Positions 35,221-51,394 of a stretch of 64,000 nucleotides of DNA are shown one piece after another. The DNA lies in the NCBI RefSeq assembly GCF_019393635.1, contig NC_057861.1, forward strand, positions 54,325,532 through 54,389,531, given 5' to 3'. The notes beneath the pieces were generated by a model. It did not search any database and was not told the origin of the DNA. It saw only the letters and a program-made list of their open reading frames with translations. This DNA is from Dromiciops gliroides. Lineage: Eukaryota > Chordata > Mammalia > Microbiotheria > Microbiotheriidae. A program made the position numbers and the translations under genes. The number at the start of each line of letters is the position of its first letter. Within the stretch, counting starts at the first letter, position 1.

Positions 35221-35304
35221 GAATGACACCCTTCCAGCTCTGAGCTGGGAGGGGCCCTTGAGATCACCCAGTTCAACTTCTTCATTTTTGATTGGGGCCT
35301 GAAG

Positions 35305-35510
35305 CAAGGAAGACTCATCTTCCCAAGTTTAAATCTGGCCTCAGACATTTACTAGCTGTGTGACCTTGGGCAAGTCACCGTTTGTTCCCTTATCTGTAAA
35401 ATGAGCTGGAGAAAGAAATGACAAGCTGCTCCAGTATCTTTGTCAACAGAACCCCAAATGGGGTCATGAAGAGTTGGACACGACTGAAACAACTGAACAA
35501 CAAAAAGTGA
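35305..35510 (+). mobile_element. Long tRNA-type SINE, 5' truncated
   Basis: AAGTTTAAATCTGGCCTCAG, GCTGTGTGACCTTGGGC, GAACCCCAAATGGGGTCATG, TTGGACACGACTGAAACAAC. Confidence 0.85.
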
Positions 35511-35684
35511 GGCCCAGGCAGCAGAAAGGGCCCATGTGTGTTCAAATCCTGGCTTTGCTGGTGCTCTCTGCATCACCTTGGACAAGGTACTTCCCCTCTC
35601 TGGGCCTCAGTTTCCTTAAAGGAAAAATATAGGGTTTGGACTAGATGACTTCTAGGGCCCCATCAGCTCTAAATATATCTTCTT

Positions 35685-35905
35685 GCTCAGTCATTTTAGT
35701 CATGGCTGACCCTTTTCGCCCGGGGGTCTTCTTGGTAAAGACACTAACTGGAGTAGTTTACCATTTCCAATTTACAGATGAGGAAAGTGAGACAAACAGG
35801 AGGAAGCAAGTGGCTTGCCCAGGGTCATAATAGTGTCTGGGGCCACATTTGAAATCAGTCTTGCTGACTCCAGGCTCTATCTATTCTATACCACCTAGCT
35901 GCCTT
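35685..35905 (-). mobile_element. Long tRNA-type SINE, antisense
   Basis: Antisense: CATGGCTGACCCTTTTCGC, TACAGATGAGGAAAGTGAG, GTGGCTTGCCCAGGGTCAT, ATACCACCTAGCTGCC. Confidence 0.8.
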
Positions 35906-36236
35906 GAATATATGATCCAATATAATAGCAGAGCTAGCTATAAGAGAGCAATGCTTGCTGCTGGGAAGCAAAAGAGCTCTACTGGAAAAGTGTTTTGATT
36001 TCTTCTTGTGTAAGTGCTTTTCAGATGCAGGGGCTTGTTGTAACACAAGCATGGTATATTTAGGGAGACAGCTGTGGTGGAGGGAATGTACATGGGCTGT
36101 GGAGACAGAGACCCTGGCCTTGATTTCTAATTTTTATCATACTGAGCAAGCTGCTTAACCTGAGGCTCAGTTTCCTCATTTGTAAACTACCTGTGCTGCT
36201 TTCCCAAGACCATTGTCATAACATCCTCTACAAATA

Positions 36237-36276
36237 TCATTATTCAATAGCAGTGAACTCTGATCTTTCCTTAGGG
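36237..36276. repeat. 40-bp inverted repeat, left arm
   Basis: TCATTATTCAATAGCAGTGA ... CTTTCCTTAGGG is the exact reverse complement of 36390-36429, with a 113-base spacer. Confidence 0.95.
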
Positions 36277-36291
36277 ATCTTTCCAAGGGAC

Positions 36292-36383
36292 ACTTGCTAT
36301 GTGCTGTAGTAGCTAAGGTGATGGCTGAAGGAAACCAAGGATGCTAAGAAATAAAGGTGAGGAAAGAGAACATTCCAGCATAT
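36292..36383. repeat. 92-bp direct repeat, copy 1
   Basis: Identical base for base to 36562-36653 (ACTTGCTATGTGCTGTAGTA ... CATTCCAGCATAT). It lies inside the arms of the 40-bp inverted repeat. Confidence 0.95.
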
Positions 36384-36389
36384 TGATCT

Positions 36390-36429
36390 CCCTAAGGAAA
36401 GATCAGAGTTCACTGCTATTGAATAATGA
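36390..36429. repeat. 40-bp inverted repeat, right arm
   Basis: CCCTAAGGAAAGATCAGAGT ... TTGAATAATGA, exact reverse complement of 36237-36276. Confidence 0.95.
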
Positions 36430-36561
36430 AAAGGTCTCTTTTCCCTTTTCATATTGATAGTCTGTTCATGATTGGAAGCAGCATTTACAAGCACCTGCTA
36501 TTAAGCAAGACACTCTCCCCTGAGCATACTCAGAGACAGCCTTTGCTTTAATTTATTAAGT

Positions 36562-36653
36562 ACTTGCTATGTGCTGTAGTAGCTAAGGTGATGGCTGAAG
36601 GAAACCAAGGATGCTAAGAAATAAAGGTGAGGAAAGAGAACATTCCAGCATAT
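36562..36653. repeat. 92-bp direct repeat, copy 2
   Basis: Exact copy of 36292-36383 at an offset of 270 bases. Confidence 0.95.
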
Positions 36654-37149
36654 AGTCCTCATGTCCCTGGGCCCGGCCTGTGCAAAGGCAGGAAATATGT
36701 TATAAGGCACAAGAGAAAGGCCATTTGTACTGGACTCTAGAATCCCCAAAAAGGTCAGAAGGCAGCCAGGGAGGAAGGCTTGAGCCAGATCATAGGCCCC
36801 CTGAGGGAATGGCCTGTGCCTTCCTCATCACTGGGCCTTTCTTCTCAAAGAGCCTGGCTATTAGTGCCAGCAAAGGAAAATCTAAAATTTGGTCAGTGAT
36901 CAGCAAAGACTCTAGTTTGGCTGTGGTGTAACAAAATGGATTGGGGCCTGTGATGGAAATTAATAACAGGTTGAGGACTTTGAACTAGATTCAGTAGCCA
37001 ATGAGCACTGACATGTTTTTCACAGGATCCTGAACTAGAAAGCAGCAGGTCCATACACAGCAACAACACTGCTCTTCCTCATTTTACACAGGAAGGGCCT
37101 TTGAGACCCAGAGAGATGAAGTAGTTTACCCACAGTCACAGAAAGAATA

Positions 37150-37385
37150 AATACCAGGTAACTGGGTGGTACAGTGGACATAGTGCTGGATGTGGGGTCA
37201 GGAAGGTCTGAGTTCAAATTCCACCTTGGACACTTAGCTGTGTGACCTTGAGCAAGTCATTTCTCCTGTCTGCCTCAGTTTCCTCATCTGTAAAATGGAG
37301 ATAATAGCACCCACTTCAACAGGGTTGTTGTGAGGATCAAATAAGAAGATATAGGAAAAGTGCAATAGAAATGCCAGTTACTAGT
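37150..37385 (+). mobile_element. MIR/THER-type CORE-SINE
   Basis: GGTACAGTGGACATAGTGC, GAGTTCAAATTCCACC, AGTTTCCTCATCTGTAAAAT, GGGTTGTTGTGAGGATC. Confidence 0.85.
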
Positions 37386-38891
37386 ATTCTCGTGTCAACT
37401 TTCAAATCCTTTAAGGCCGAATTTAGCGCTCCTGGTATTAGACCTTAATGCCTCTTTATGACTAGGGAAACAGCGACAGGCACGTCCAATTCTCAGAGCT
37501 GTCTGGATGCTTTCGTGAGCCCATGCAGTCCTCTGCACCCCTCCTTCCCCTGGGCCAGCTCACCCAGTGCCTTCCCAGAAATTCTCCATAGAGAACCAAC
37601 TCCTTTGCAGGTAACAATAATGCTTGACATTTGCAAGCTCTGGCAGCTTGATCTCAGAATGGTATCCGAGGGCAGGATTCAAACTCAGGTTTCTCTGACC
37701 TCTTCTCTCTGTACCTTGTACCCGCCTCTCAAAGCTGCTGTTTGTCAAACCAGAACACAGGCAGTTCCATTACAAACGTGTACGTACATGCACACACGTA
37801 TACATCCTACACACATATACACCCACACCTGCGGTGCACAGCGGCTCCCTAGAGCATCTTAGTCAGGGGAACCAGGGTTCAAGTCCTGACCAAACCACTG
37901 ACGTTCTCAGGCAGCAAGGCCAATTCTCTAGACCATAAATGGCAGGGAAACTGATAATCCACCCGGGAGGTGGGAGAGTTCCAGATACTAAAGAAATCAA
38001 AGATCCAGTCCCCGCCCCTATCTTAAGTAACACTAGGGAGTTCAAGTGCTGCCTGGAGCACTTGAGCGCTAAGTGACCCAGGGCTAGTCACAACCTCTCA
38101 AGTGTCCTCCTAGTAACTCTTCTAAGTTATAGATGAGGTACGCGATGGTGGAGGGCCCAAACACGCCAGGAGTCCCCTCAACCTAAGGAATCAGATGTGG
38201 GCCCAAAAAAGGACCCCCTTCCCCTGACCCAAAAATCCTAACCCCAAAGGGTGCTAGGTGCTGGTACCCCAAAGTCAAAGCAAGAAAAACAGTCCCTGCC
38301 CTCAAGGAGCTTACGTTCTATCTATAACAATTCTGCCCTGTTCGAAGCCTCAGTTTCCCTATCTGTAAAAAAAGGGGTTGGTCCTTCGGGCTATAAAGCC
38401 GACATCCTAGGACCCCCAAACCCGCTTCTGCAGCGCTTTAAGCTTTTCAAGGCGCTTTCCCCACAACTGTCTTGGGTGATAGCCAGCTGCAAAAGCAACT
38501 CTTTACCGAGGGGGAAACTGAGGCTCGGACAGAGACCTGGCGGGGAATACCGGAACGGGCCCAGAGACCGTCCCACGGGGCGGCGACCCCCAGCCGGCCG
38601 TCTCTTCCCCTCCCCCCACCCGCGTAACCGCCGGGGCCCGCGGCGGCGCGCGCACTCACCAGCCTCCCTCAAGGGAGCAGGGGAGGAGCGAAAGGAGGCT
38701 CGCGCTCGAGAGCGCGCGACGCGTCCGCAACGGCCGGGACCGCCCTCCTTGCTGATTCTCAGACTCACCTCCCCGCAGGGTGCGCGCCGGCTCGCGCAGA
38801 GTAGAAGGCGGGGCCGGGCGGGGCAAAGGAGCGACGAGGCCCAACCAATCGCCACCCCGGCTCTCCCCGCCCCCTTCTCGCTCGCCTTCCG

Positions 38892-38896
38892 CCAAT
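38892..38896 (+). promoter_or_regulatory. OAZ1: CCAAT box (NF-Y type)
   Basis: GCCAATAGCG about 185 bases before the TATA box. A second CCAAT (38845-38849, AACCAATCGCC) lies 47 bases further upstream. Paired CCAAT boxes at this spacing are typical NF-Y sites. Confidence 0.6.
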
Positions 38897-39045
38897 AGCG
38901 TGCAGAGGACAGTTACGTGTTTACCTTCCCTCCCCCTCCTGCCTTCCCCCCCCCCACGCCGTCTCGGCGCACTCTCCAGTCGGAGGCGCGCGCCCCGGCC
39001 CCCGCCCCCTCCCTTCCCCTCCCCCTCCCCTCCCCGTTCCCCGCG

Positions 39046-39054
39046 GCGTGGGCG
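39046..39054 (+). promoter_or_regulatory. OAZ1: EGR1/Sp1-type GC box
   Basis: GCGTGGGCG is an exact EGR1 consensus and overlaps a GTGGGCGTGG Sp1/KLF-type box 26 bases before the TATA box. CCCCTCCCC runs lie just upstream (about 39010-39035). Confidence 0.6.
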
Positions 39055-39079
39055 TGGCCCCCCAGGCGCTCGGAGAGCC

Positions 39080-39087
39080 TATAAAAG
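39080..39087 (+). promoter_or_regulatory. OAZ1: TATA box of OAZ1
   Basis: TATAAAAG, 108 bases upstream of the first ATG. The cap site is inferred at about 39105-39112, within or just after GGCGCCATTTTGCG. A TATA box inside a CpG island agrees with the high expression of antizyme genes. Confidence 0.85.
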
Positions 39088-39103
39088 GCGGGCGGCGGCG
39101 GCG

Positions 39104-39115
39104 GCGCCATTTTGC
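39104..39115 (+). promoter_or_regulatory. OAZ1: Likely initiator/YY1-type motif at the cap site
   Basis: GGCGCCATTTTG lies about 25-30 bases after the TATA box. The reverse complement contains AAAATGGC, the YY1 core often found just at or after the start site of housekeeping genes. Confidence 0.5.
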
Positions 39116-39187
39116 GAACGGCGAGCAGCAGCGGCGGCCCGGAGAGGTGCAGCGGAGGTTTCCTGGTTTCGGACCCCCAGCGGCCGG

Positions 39188-45161
<5,974 letters not shown>

Positions 45162-45385
45162 ATTGCAATGTTTTGCATCTTTAGAGCTTTCTTGTTGTCT
45201 GTAAAGATGAGTCTGTGGAAATTTTGTCAACATCGATTACAGTGCATTTAATGTTGTGCTTTGTATGAAATATTGTGACCAACTGCTCTAGTGGTGGGAT
45301 GTTGAAAATTTCAGACTTTATCATCTTTTCTGGATTTGTCCGCATGTTGTGATTGTGCAAATAAATGCTCACTCCAAATTAGCAG
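45162..45385 (+). other. OAZ1: OAZ1 3' untranslated region
   Basis: About 220 bases from the stop codon to the inferred cleavage site 10-20 bases after the AATAAA at 45360. A GT-rich stretch follows at about 45404-45420. A short 3' UTR ending GTGCAAATAAATGCTCACTCC is what I would expect for this gene. Confidence 0.75.
45360..45365 (+). terminator. OAZ1: OAZ1 polyadenylation signal AATAAA
   Basis: Canonical hexamer about 200 bases after the stop codon, with a downstream GT-rich element. A second AATAAA at 45444-45449 is a possible alternative site. Confidence 0.8.
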
Positions 45386-45449
45386 TATATTTCTTGAAGT
45401 TTAATATTGTGTTTGTGATACTGAAGTATTTGCTTTAATTCTAAATAAA

Positions 45450-46199
45450 AATTTATATTTTACTTTTTTATTGCTGGTTTAAGATGATTAAGACTATCCT
45501 TACACATTCAAAAGAAATTTGAAATAAAGAAGTATCCTAGGCCTAGAAACCAAAATGGTAGGTCTCTTAAAAAATAGGTATTAATCTGCCCTTCTATTAC
45601 TCTCAAATCAGAATAAAAATGATTACAACTAGAAGAACTTTGCCTTGGTGGTTTTAACATTTCCCCTCCTTGTGTCAAATATATTTTGTATTAATTTTGT
45701 TGATTTTTGAGGGCTTCTCTAGTATAGAGGTAAGATAATCTCGACCCTCAGTTTGTCAGCCAATTTAAAGCTGTTTTCTTGTTCTGGAATTTTGTTGTAC
45801 TGCCTATTTGTTCAAGATAGGGTTTTGTTCAATTGGGATCTGGGTTTGTTGGCTTTTTTTTTTGTTTTTAAGGGAGTTTTGGGGAGAGGAGAAAATTGGC
45901 TTCCAAGATGTTGGAAAAGGTGTTCTGTGAAATTTGAGGGCATGATTTTAACCATCTTTATTTGTCACAAAATGAGTAAGGAGTGGTGTAGGAAGTGTGC
46001 TTTTCTAAAAATTGTATAGTTAAGCTTCAAAAAAGTATCACCAGCTAGTGCTGTTTGGGGGAAAGGGAAACCGTTTCTGATATCCTCTGACAAGTTGCAG
46101 GATTTATTCCTGTATAAGCTTGCGTGGGTTAAGGTTTCATCGGCCTTAACCACAAGCAATGTACACCTATTAAGCATGTACCTATACCCTTGCCTGTTG
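45450..46199. other. OAZ1 downstream flank, no gene recognised
   Basis: AT-rich unassigned sequence between the polyadenylation signals and the first L2 copy. Confidence 0.5.
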
Positions 46200-47435
46200 G
46201 ATCATCCTCCCTCTCTCTCATGTTAACCTCTAATATGTTTATGGTTGCTGCTTAGAAATGTAAATGGATTCTCCCATCTTTTAACCATTACTTAATTGTT
46301 CCCGTTATTGCCCTACATCTATCACAACCATTTTTTCATAGCCAAATTCTTAGAAAAAACTGCCTTAACAGACATTTCAAACTCCATATATTCAACCCAT
46401 AAGAGCAATGGACCTGGGTTCGAGTTTTCCAAATTCTTTACCATCCCTACTCTCCCTAGTCCTGTGTATCTTTTCTTTTCTTGGCAAAACTTTAGAAAAG
46501 CCATCTACACTTGGTGCTTCCACTTCCTCTCCCTTGTTAAACTCAACAGTGTTTTTTAGCTTCATTCAACTGAAACCTCTCCAAATCTATCAATAATCAC
46601 ATAATTGTCAGATTTAATGATCTTTTCTCAATTCCCATCCTTCCTGACCTGCAGCACTGGACATTGTTCTCTCCTGTTGCTCCTGCTTGACCTTTTGTTG
46701 CACCAACTGGATAACCTCAGGTGACTGTCCTGAGACCTTTTCCCCTTTATACCAGGGGTTCTTAACCTAGAGTCGGAACTTTTTCTTTATAAACTTCTGA
46801 GAAGAGACCCAGGACACACGATTAAGAATTCTCTTTCATTTGGTCATCTCGACTTTCATAAATTCAATTGTCATCTTAAGTTAGATGATCCCCAAATCTT
46901 CATTTTCATTCCTGTTCTCTCTTGAGCAGTTCTGTCATCCACTGCTTCTTGAAAATCTCACAGTAGATGTTCCTTAAGATGTCAAACTCATCCAAAATAG
47001 AACTTGTTAATCTTTCCCTCCAAACCTTCCCCTCTTCCTATTGTTCTTATTACTATTGAGTAATCCTCCCAGTTACCCAGCTTGCAACCTCAGCTTAATC
47101 TTGGTGCCATTCCCAACTCCTTACTTGTACTCATTCCCCTTTTTATTCTCATATCCAAACATGTTTATCATCACAATATCTTTTGTGTATGTCCCCTTTT
47201 AACCACTCACATAGGCACCACCCTGGTGCACACCCTCATCACCTCATCATGCTTTTGACTTGCTGTAGTGTTGTCTGGTTGGTCACCCTGCCCCAGATCT
47301 CATCTACAATTAATTCATTCAGTTGGTCAGAGATTTTTCCTTGTTATATATCTGATGCTGTCACCATCACCCTTAACTCCTACTCAAACTCCAGTGACTT
47401 CCTATCACCTCCAGTATCCTGTATAAAATCCATTG
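46200..47435 (+). mobile_element. L2-type LINE fragment
   Basis: Degraded RT (LEKTALTDIS, CTNWITSG) followed by L2 3' sequence: AGTGACTTCCTATCACCTCC, ATCCTGTATAAAATCC near 47417. Truncated at 47435 by antisense L1. Confidence 0.7.
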
Positions 47436-47645
47436 ATGTTTAAGTTTACCTATTTCCCCATATCTCTTCCAGCATTTGCTATTTTCCTTTTTTTGGTTAA
47501 TTTTGCCAATCTGATGGTAAGAGGTGTAACCTCAGTTGTCTTCATTTGCATTTCTCTGATTTACAACCTTTTTTCATTTGACTTGCTAACTTGTATTTCT
47601 CTAAAAACCTTTTCACATTCTTTGACCATTAATCAGTTAGAGAAT

Positions 47646-47782
47646 TCCTTTTTTTTTTGCGGGGCAATGGGGGTTAAGTGACTTGCCCAGGGTCACACAG
47701 CTAGTAAGTGTCAAGTGTCTGAGGCCAGATTTGAACTCAGGTACTCCTGAATCCAGGGCCGGTGCTTTATCCACCGCCCCCG
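47646..47782 (-). mobile_element. Short tRNA-type SINE
   Basis: Antisense GCGGGGCAATGGGGGTTAAG to GGTGCTTTATCCACCGCCCC; the last part of the tRNA head is missing. AGAATTC / GAGAATGA lie at the edges. Confidence 0.88.
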
Positions 47783-47964
47783 AGAATGACTCTTATTCTT
47801 ATAAATTTGAATTAATTTTCTGTACATCTTATAAATGAGACTTTTATCAGAGAAACTTGCAAATATTTTCCCCATTTACCGATTTCACTTTTAATTTTGC
47901 TGGATTGGTTTTGTTTGTGTAAAAAATTAATTTTATGTAATCGAAATTGTCTGTTTTGCCTCGT

Positions 47965-49198
47965 GGGACCCTCTCTTAATCCTTATCCTTCTTGATTTCT
48001 CTTTAGCCTTATACACTTATTTCTTAGATCATTTATTTCTCCTTAATACTATTTTCTCCAGGTTTTCATGACACTACTCTTTCCTGGTTCTCTTCCTATA
48101 TGATCACTTCTCCACCTACTTTACTGGATCTTTATCTAGGTGACACCCATTAATCATGAGTATCTCAGCTGCTCAGTACTGGGCCTTCTTTCTACTACAC
48201 TTATCTCATCAGCTCCCATCATATACTGATGATTCTCAAATCTATTTATTTAGTCTTAACTTCTCTCATTACCTCCAGTTTCACATCTACAACTGATTAT
48301 TGGACCAACTCAATGTCTTGTAGACATTTTAAATTCATCAGCATGTACAAAACTGAAATTCACTTTTCCCCCCAAATCATTTCCTTTTCCAACCCTCCCT
48401 GTTATTTTTGAGAGTACCACCCAAGCTCACCGTCTCTCACCCTCTATATCCAATCAATTGTCAAGTCCTACCACTTCTACCTTCATAACGTCTTTCCTAT
48501 ATGTTCCCTTCTCTTCTTTGACACGGCCACTACCCTGGTGCACCCTGGCCCTCATCATCTCATGCCTAGATTATTGCAATAGCCTGAAGTTGATCTTCCT
48601 GTCACAAGTCTTTAATCCATCCCCCATTCAGCTATCAAAGTGATCTTCCTGAAGCACAAGTCTTGGCTGTCACCTCCTTCCCCCCTATGCCACTCTAATA
48701 AAATCTAATGGCTCCATATTACCCAGAGGATCAAAAAATGAAATCCTCTATTTGGGTTAGAACACCTCCATTCTCTGTGATTACCATAAAATGTAAGCAC
48801 CTTTCCTGCCCCATTATCCGTGATTTCCATGATTTTCTGTGATCCTTGCTGTTTCTCACACAAAGACATGTCACCTCCTCACTCAGGAATTTTTCATTGG
48901 CTGTCCACCCATGTCTGGAAAGCTCTCCTTCCTAATCTCCACCTTCTGACTCCCCTGACTTCCTTTAACTCCCAGCTAAAATCTTACCTTCTACAGGAAG
49001 CTTTTCCCAATGTACTTTCATTCTAGTACTTCCCTTCCACTGATTATTTCAAATTTATCCTGCATGTAGCTTGACTGTACAAAGTTATTTGCGTGTTGTC
49101 TCTCCCATTAGACCTTGCACTCCTTGAGGACAGAGACTGTCTTTGGCCTTTCTTTGTAGCCCTGGCACTTATCACAGTGCCTGGCACGTGGTAATCAT
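47965..49198 (+). mobile_element. Second L2 copy, nested inside antisense L1
   Basis: Contains the YADD-equivalent YTDDSQIYLVLTSL (near 48222), then GATTATTGCAATAGCC, GGAAGCTTTTCCCAATG, TGAGGACAGAGACTGTC and CACAGTGCCTGGCACGTGG. The L1 sequence on its two sides joins without loss (GTAATCGAAATTGTCTG ... CTATCTCTTATTTGGTC), matching the order seen at 31041-31090. Confidence 0.7.
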
Positions 49199-50449
49199 TT
49201 GGCTATCTCTTATTTGGTCATAAATGTTTTCCCATAACAGATCTGAAAAGTAATTCCTTCCTTGCTCTGCTAATTTGTTTATGATGTTATCCTTTATGTC
49301 CAAGCCACATACCCATTTGTAACTTATCTTGGTGTGTGGTGTGAGATCTTGGTCTAAACTGAATTTCCATCAGTCTACTTTCCAGTTTTTCCCAGCAGTT
49401 TTTGTCAAATAATGAGTCTTTGCCCCAGTAGCTGGGATCTTTGGGTTTATCAAACACTAGACTCCTGTGCTTATTTATTTCTGTATATTGTGTACTTTAT
49501 TTATTCCACTGATATCAACCTCTCTATTTCTCAACTAGTACCAAATTATTTCAGTGACTACTCTGGATTATAGTTTGAGATCAGGTACTGCAAGGTCTTC
49601 CTTCCCATTTAAAACATTTTTTGGCATCTCATCAGAACCCTCTGACCATGGGCTCCCCCTAATTAAAGAGTAAAGTATGTAGCTCTTCCCAAAAGCTTCA
49701 TCAAAGAAGGAGGGGGCCCAGGCCAACTATCTCTTCATTTGCCATGCAGTGGCACTCCTTTGGACTTATCATGACCCTGTGCCAAGTACCATACATGCCC
49801 CTCCCCCATTTCAGCTTTCCTTTGTGCATCTTCCACATTAGATTGTAAGCTCTTTGAGGATAGTTGTATCACCAAGGCTTAGCACAGCACCTGACACACA
49901 ATAAGTGCTTAATAAATGTTTATTGACAAATTTTTCATTAATTCTCCTAAGATTCTTGACTTTTGTTCTACCAGATGAATTTTATTATTTTCCTAGTTCT
50001 ACAAAGTAATCCTTTGACATTTTGATTGGTATGACATTGAATAAGTAAATTAATTTAGGTAGTATTGTTGTTTTTATTTTATTGGCTCAGCCTATCCATG
50101 AGCAATTAAAATATTCTTCAATTATTTAGATTTTTCCTTATTTGTATGGTTTTTTATAATTGTGGTCATAAAATTCCTCTGTGTGTCTTGGTAAGTAGAA
50201 TCCCAAGCATTTATATTTTCTATAGTTATTTTAAATGAAATTTTCCATCTCTTCCTGCTATATTTTATTGGTAATATACAGAACTGTTGATAATTTATAT
50301 GGGTTTATTTTCTATCCTGAAACTATTGAAGTTAATTGTTTTTGTTAATTTTTTTATTGACTCTCTAGCACTCTTTATGCAAACCATCATATCATTTTCA
50401 AAAGGTGTAATAGGTTTGTTTCTTCTTTGTATGTACATCCTTTGATTGC

Positions 50450-50602
50450 TTTTTTTTTTTTTTTTGGTGAAGCAATTGGGGTTAAGTGACTTGCCAAGGG
50501 TCACACAGCTAGTAAGTGTTAAGTGTCTGAGACCAAATTTGAACTCAGGTCCTCCTGAATCCAGGGCCAGTGCTCTATCCACTGCGCCACCTAGCTGCCC
50601 CC
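50450..50602 (-). mobile_element. Short tRNA-type SINE splitting L1 ORF2
   Basis: Antisense, GGTGAAGCAATTGGGG to CGCCACCTAGCTGCCCCC. Target near-repeats CCTTTGATTGCTTTTT and CCTTCAATTGCTTTTT flank it. Confidence 0.9.
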
Positions 50603-50782
50603 CTTCAATTGCTTTTTCTTGATTTATTACATTTCTAGCTAGCATTTCTAGCACAATATCAAATAGTAATGGTGATAATGGACATCCTTGCTTTACTCCT
50701 GATCTTATTGGAAAAGCATCTAGTTGATTCTCATTACAGATAATGCTAGCACTTTGTTTTAGATGGATGCCACATACCATGT

Positions 50783-50945
50783 TTTTTTAATTAAAAAAAA
50801 AAATTCAGTTCCAAATTCTCTTTCTCCCCTTTACCCACTGAGAAAGCAAGAAAAATAAAATTCATTACATATATGTATAATCACAGAATAAACTTCTGCA
50901 TTGAAGCTACATATATATGTAAAGGAAAGATTAATTTATTGCTAT
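50783..50945 (-). mobile_element. L1 3' end fragment
   Basis: Antisense: ATTCAGTTCCAAATTCTCTT, CCCACTGAGAAAGCAAG, CATATATGTATAATCAC. This is the 3' UTR of the local L1 family, inserted in the antisense L1 body. Confidence 0.65.
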
Positions 50946-51084
50946 GCTTTTTATTTTAATAGGAATGTGTGATGTATCTTATAAAAAGCTTTTCTGGCAT
51001 CTATTGATATAATCATATGATTTGTCGTTCCTATTAATAATATGGTCAATTTTTATAATTTTCTTAATATTGAACCAGTCCTAG

Positions 51085-51228
51085 GGGGCAGCTAGGTGGC
51101 ACAGTGGATATAGCACCAGCCCTGGATTCAGGAGGACCCGAGTTCAAATGTGGCCTCAGACACTTGACACTTACTAGCTGAGTGACCCTGTGGGCAAGTC
51201 ACTTAACCCTCATTGCCCTGCAAAAAAA
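51085..51228 (+). mobile_element. Short tRNA-type SINE
   Basis: GGGGGCAGCTAGGTGGCACAG to TTAACCCTCATTGCCCTGC plus A10. Flanked by ATATTGAACCAGTCCT and ATATTGAATCAGTCCT (one mismatch). Confidence 0.92.
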
Positions 51229-51394
51229 AAATATTGAATCAGTCCTCCATTCCTGGTATAAATTCATCCTGGTCATAGTACATGATCTTTGTGATAAGTT
51301 TCTATAGTCTCTTTGTTAATATTTTACTCTAAATGTTTATATCAATATCTATTCAGTATATTAGTCTATAGTTTTCTTTCTCTATTTTGTCATG

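Larger units (their letters stand above)
36430..38490. other. OAZ1 upstream flank
   Basis: Holds the second 92-bp repeat, MIR fragments (37060-37150 antisense, 37150-37385 sense, about 37605-37700 antisense) and unassigned sequence up to the CpG island. Confidence 0.5.

Noticed and set aside
38251-38898. 215-codon plus-strand open frame upstream of OAZ1
   Set aside because: Same cause: CpG-island composition, Arg/Pro-rich, no family resemblance, and it overlaps CCAAT-box promoter sequence.
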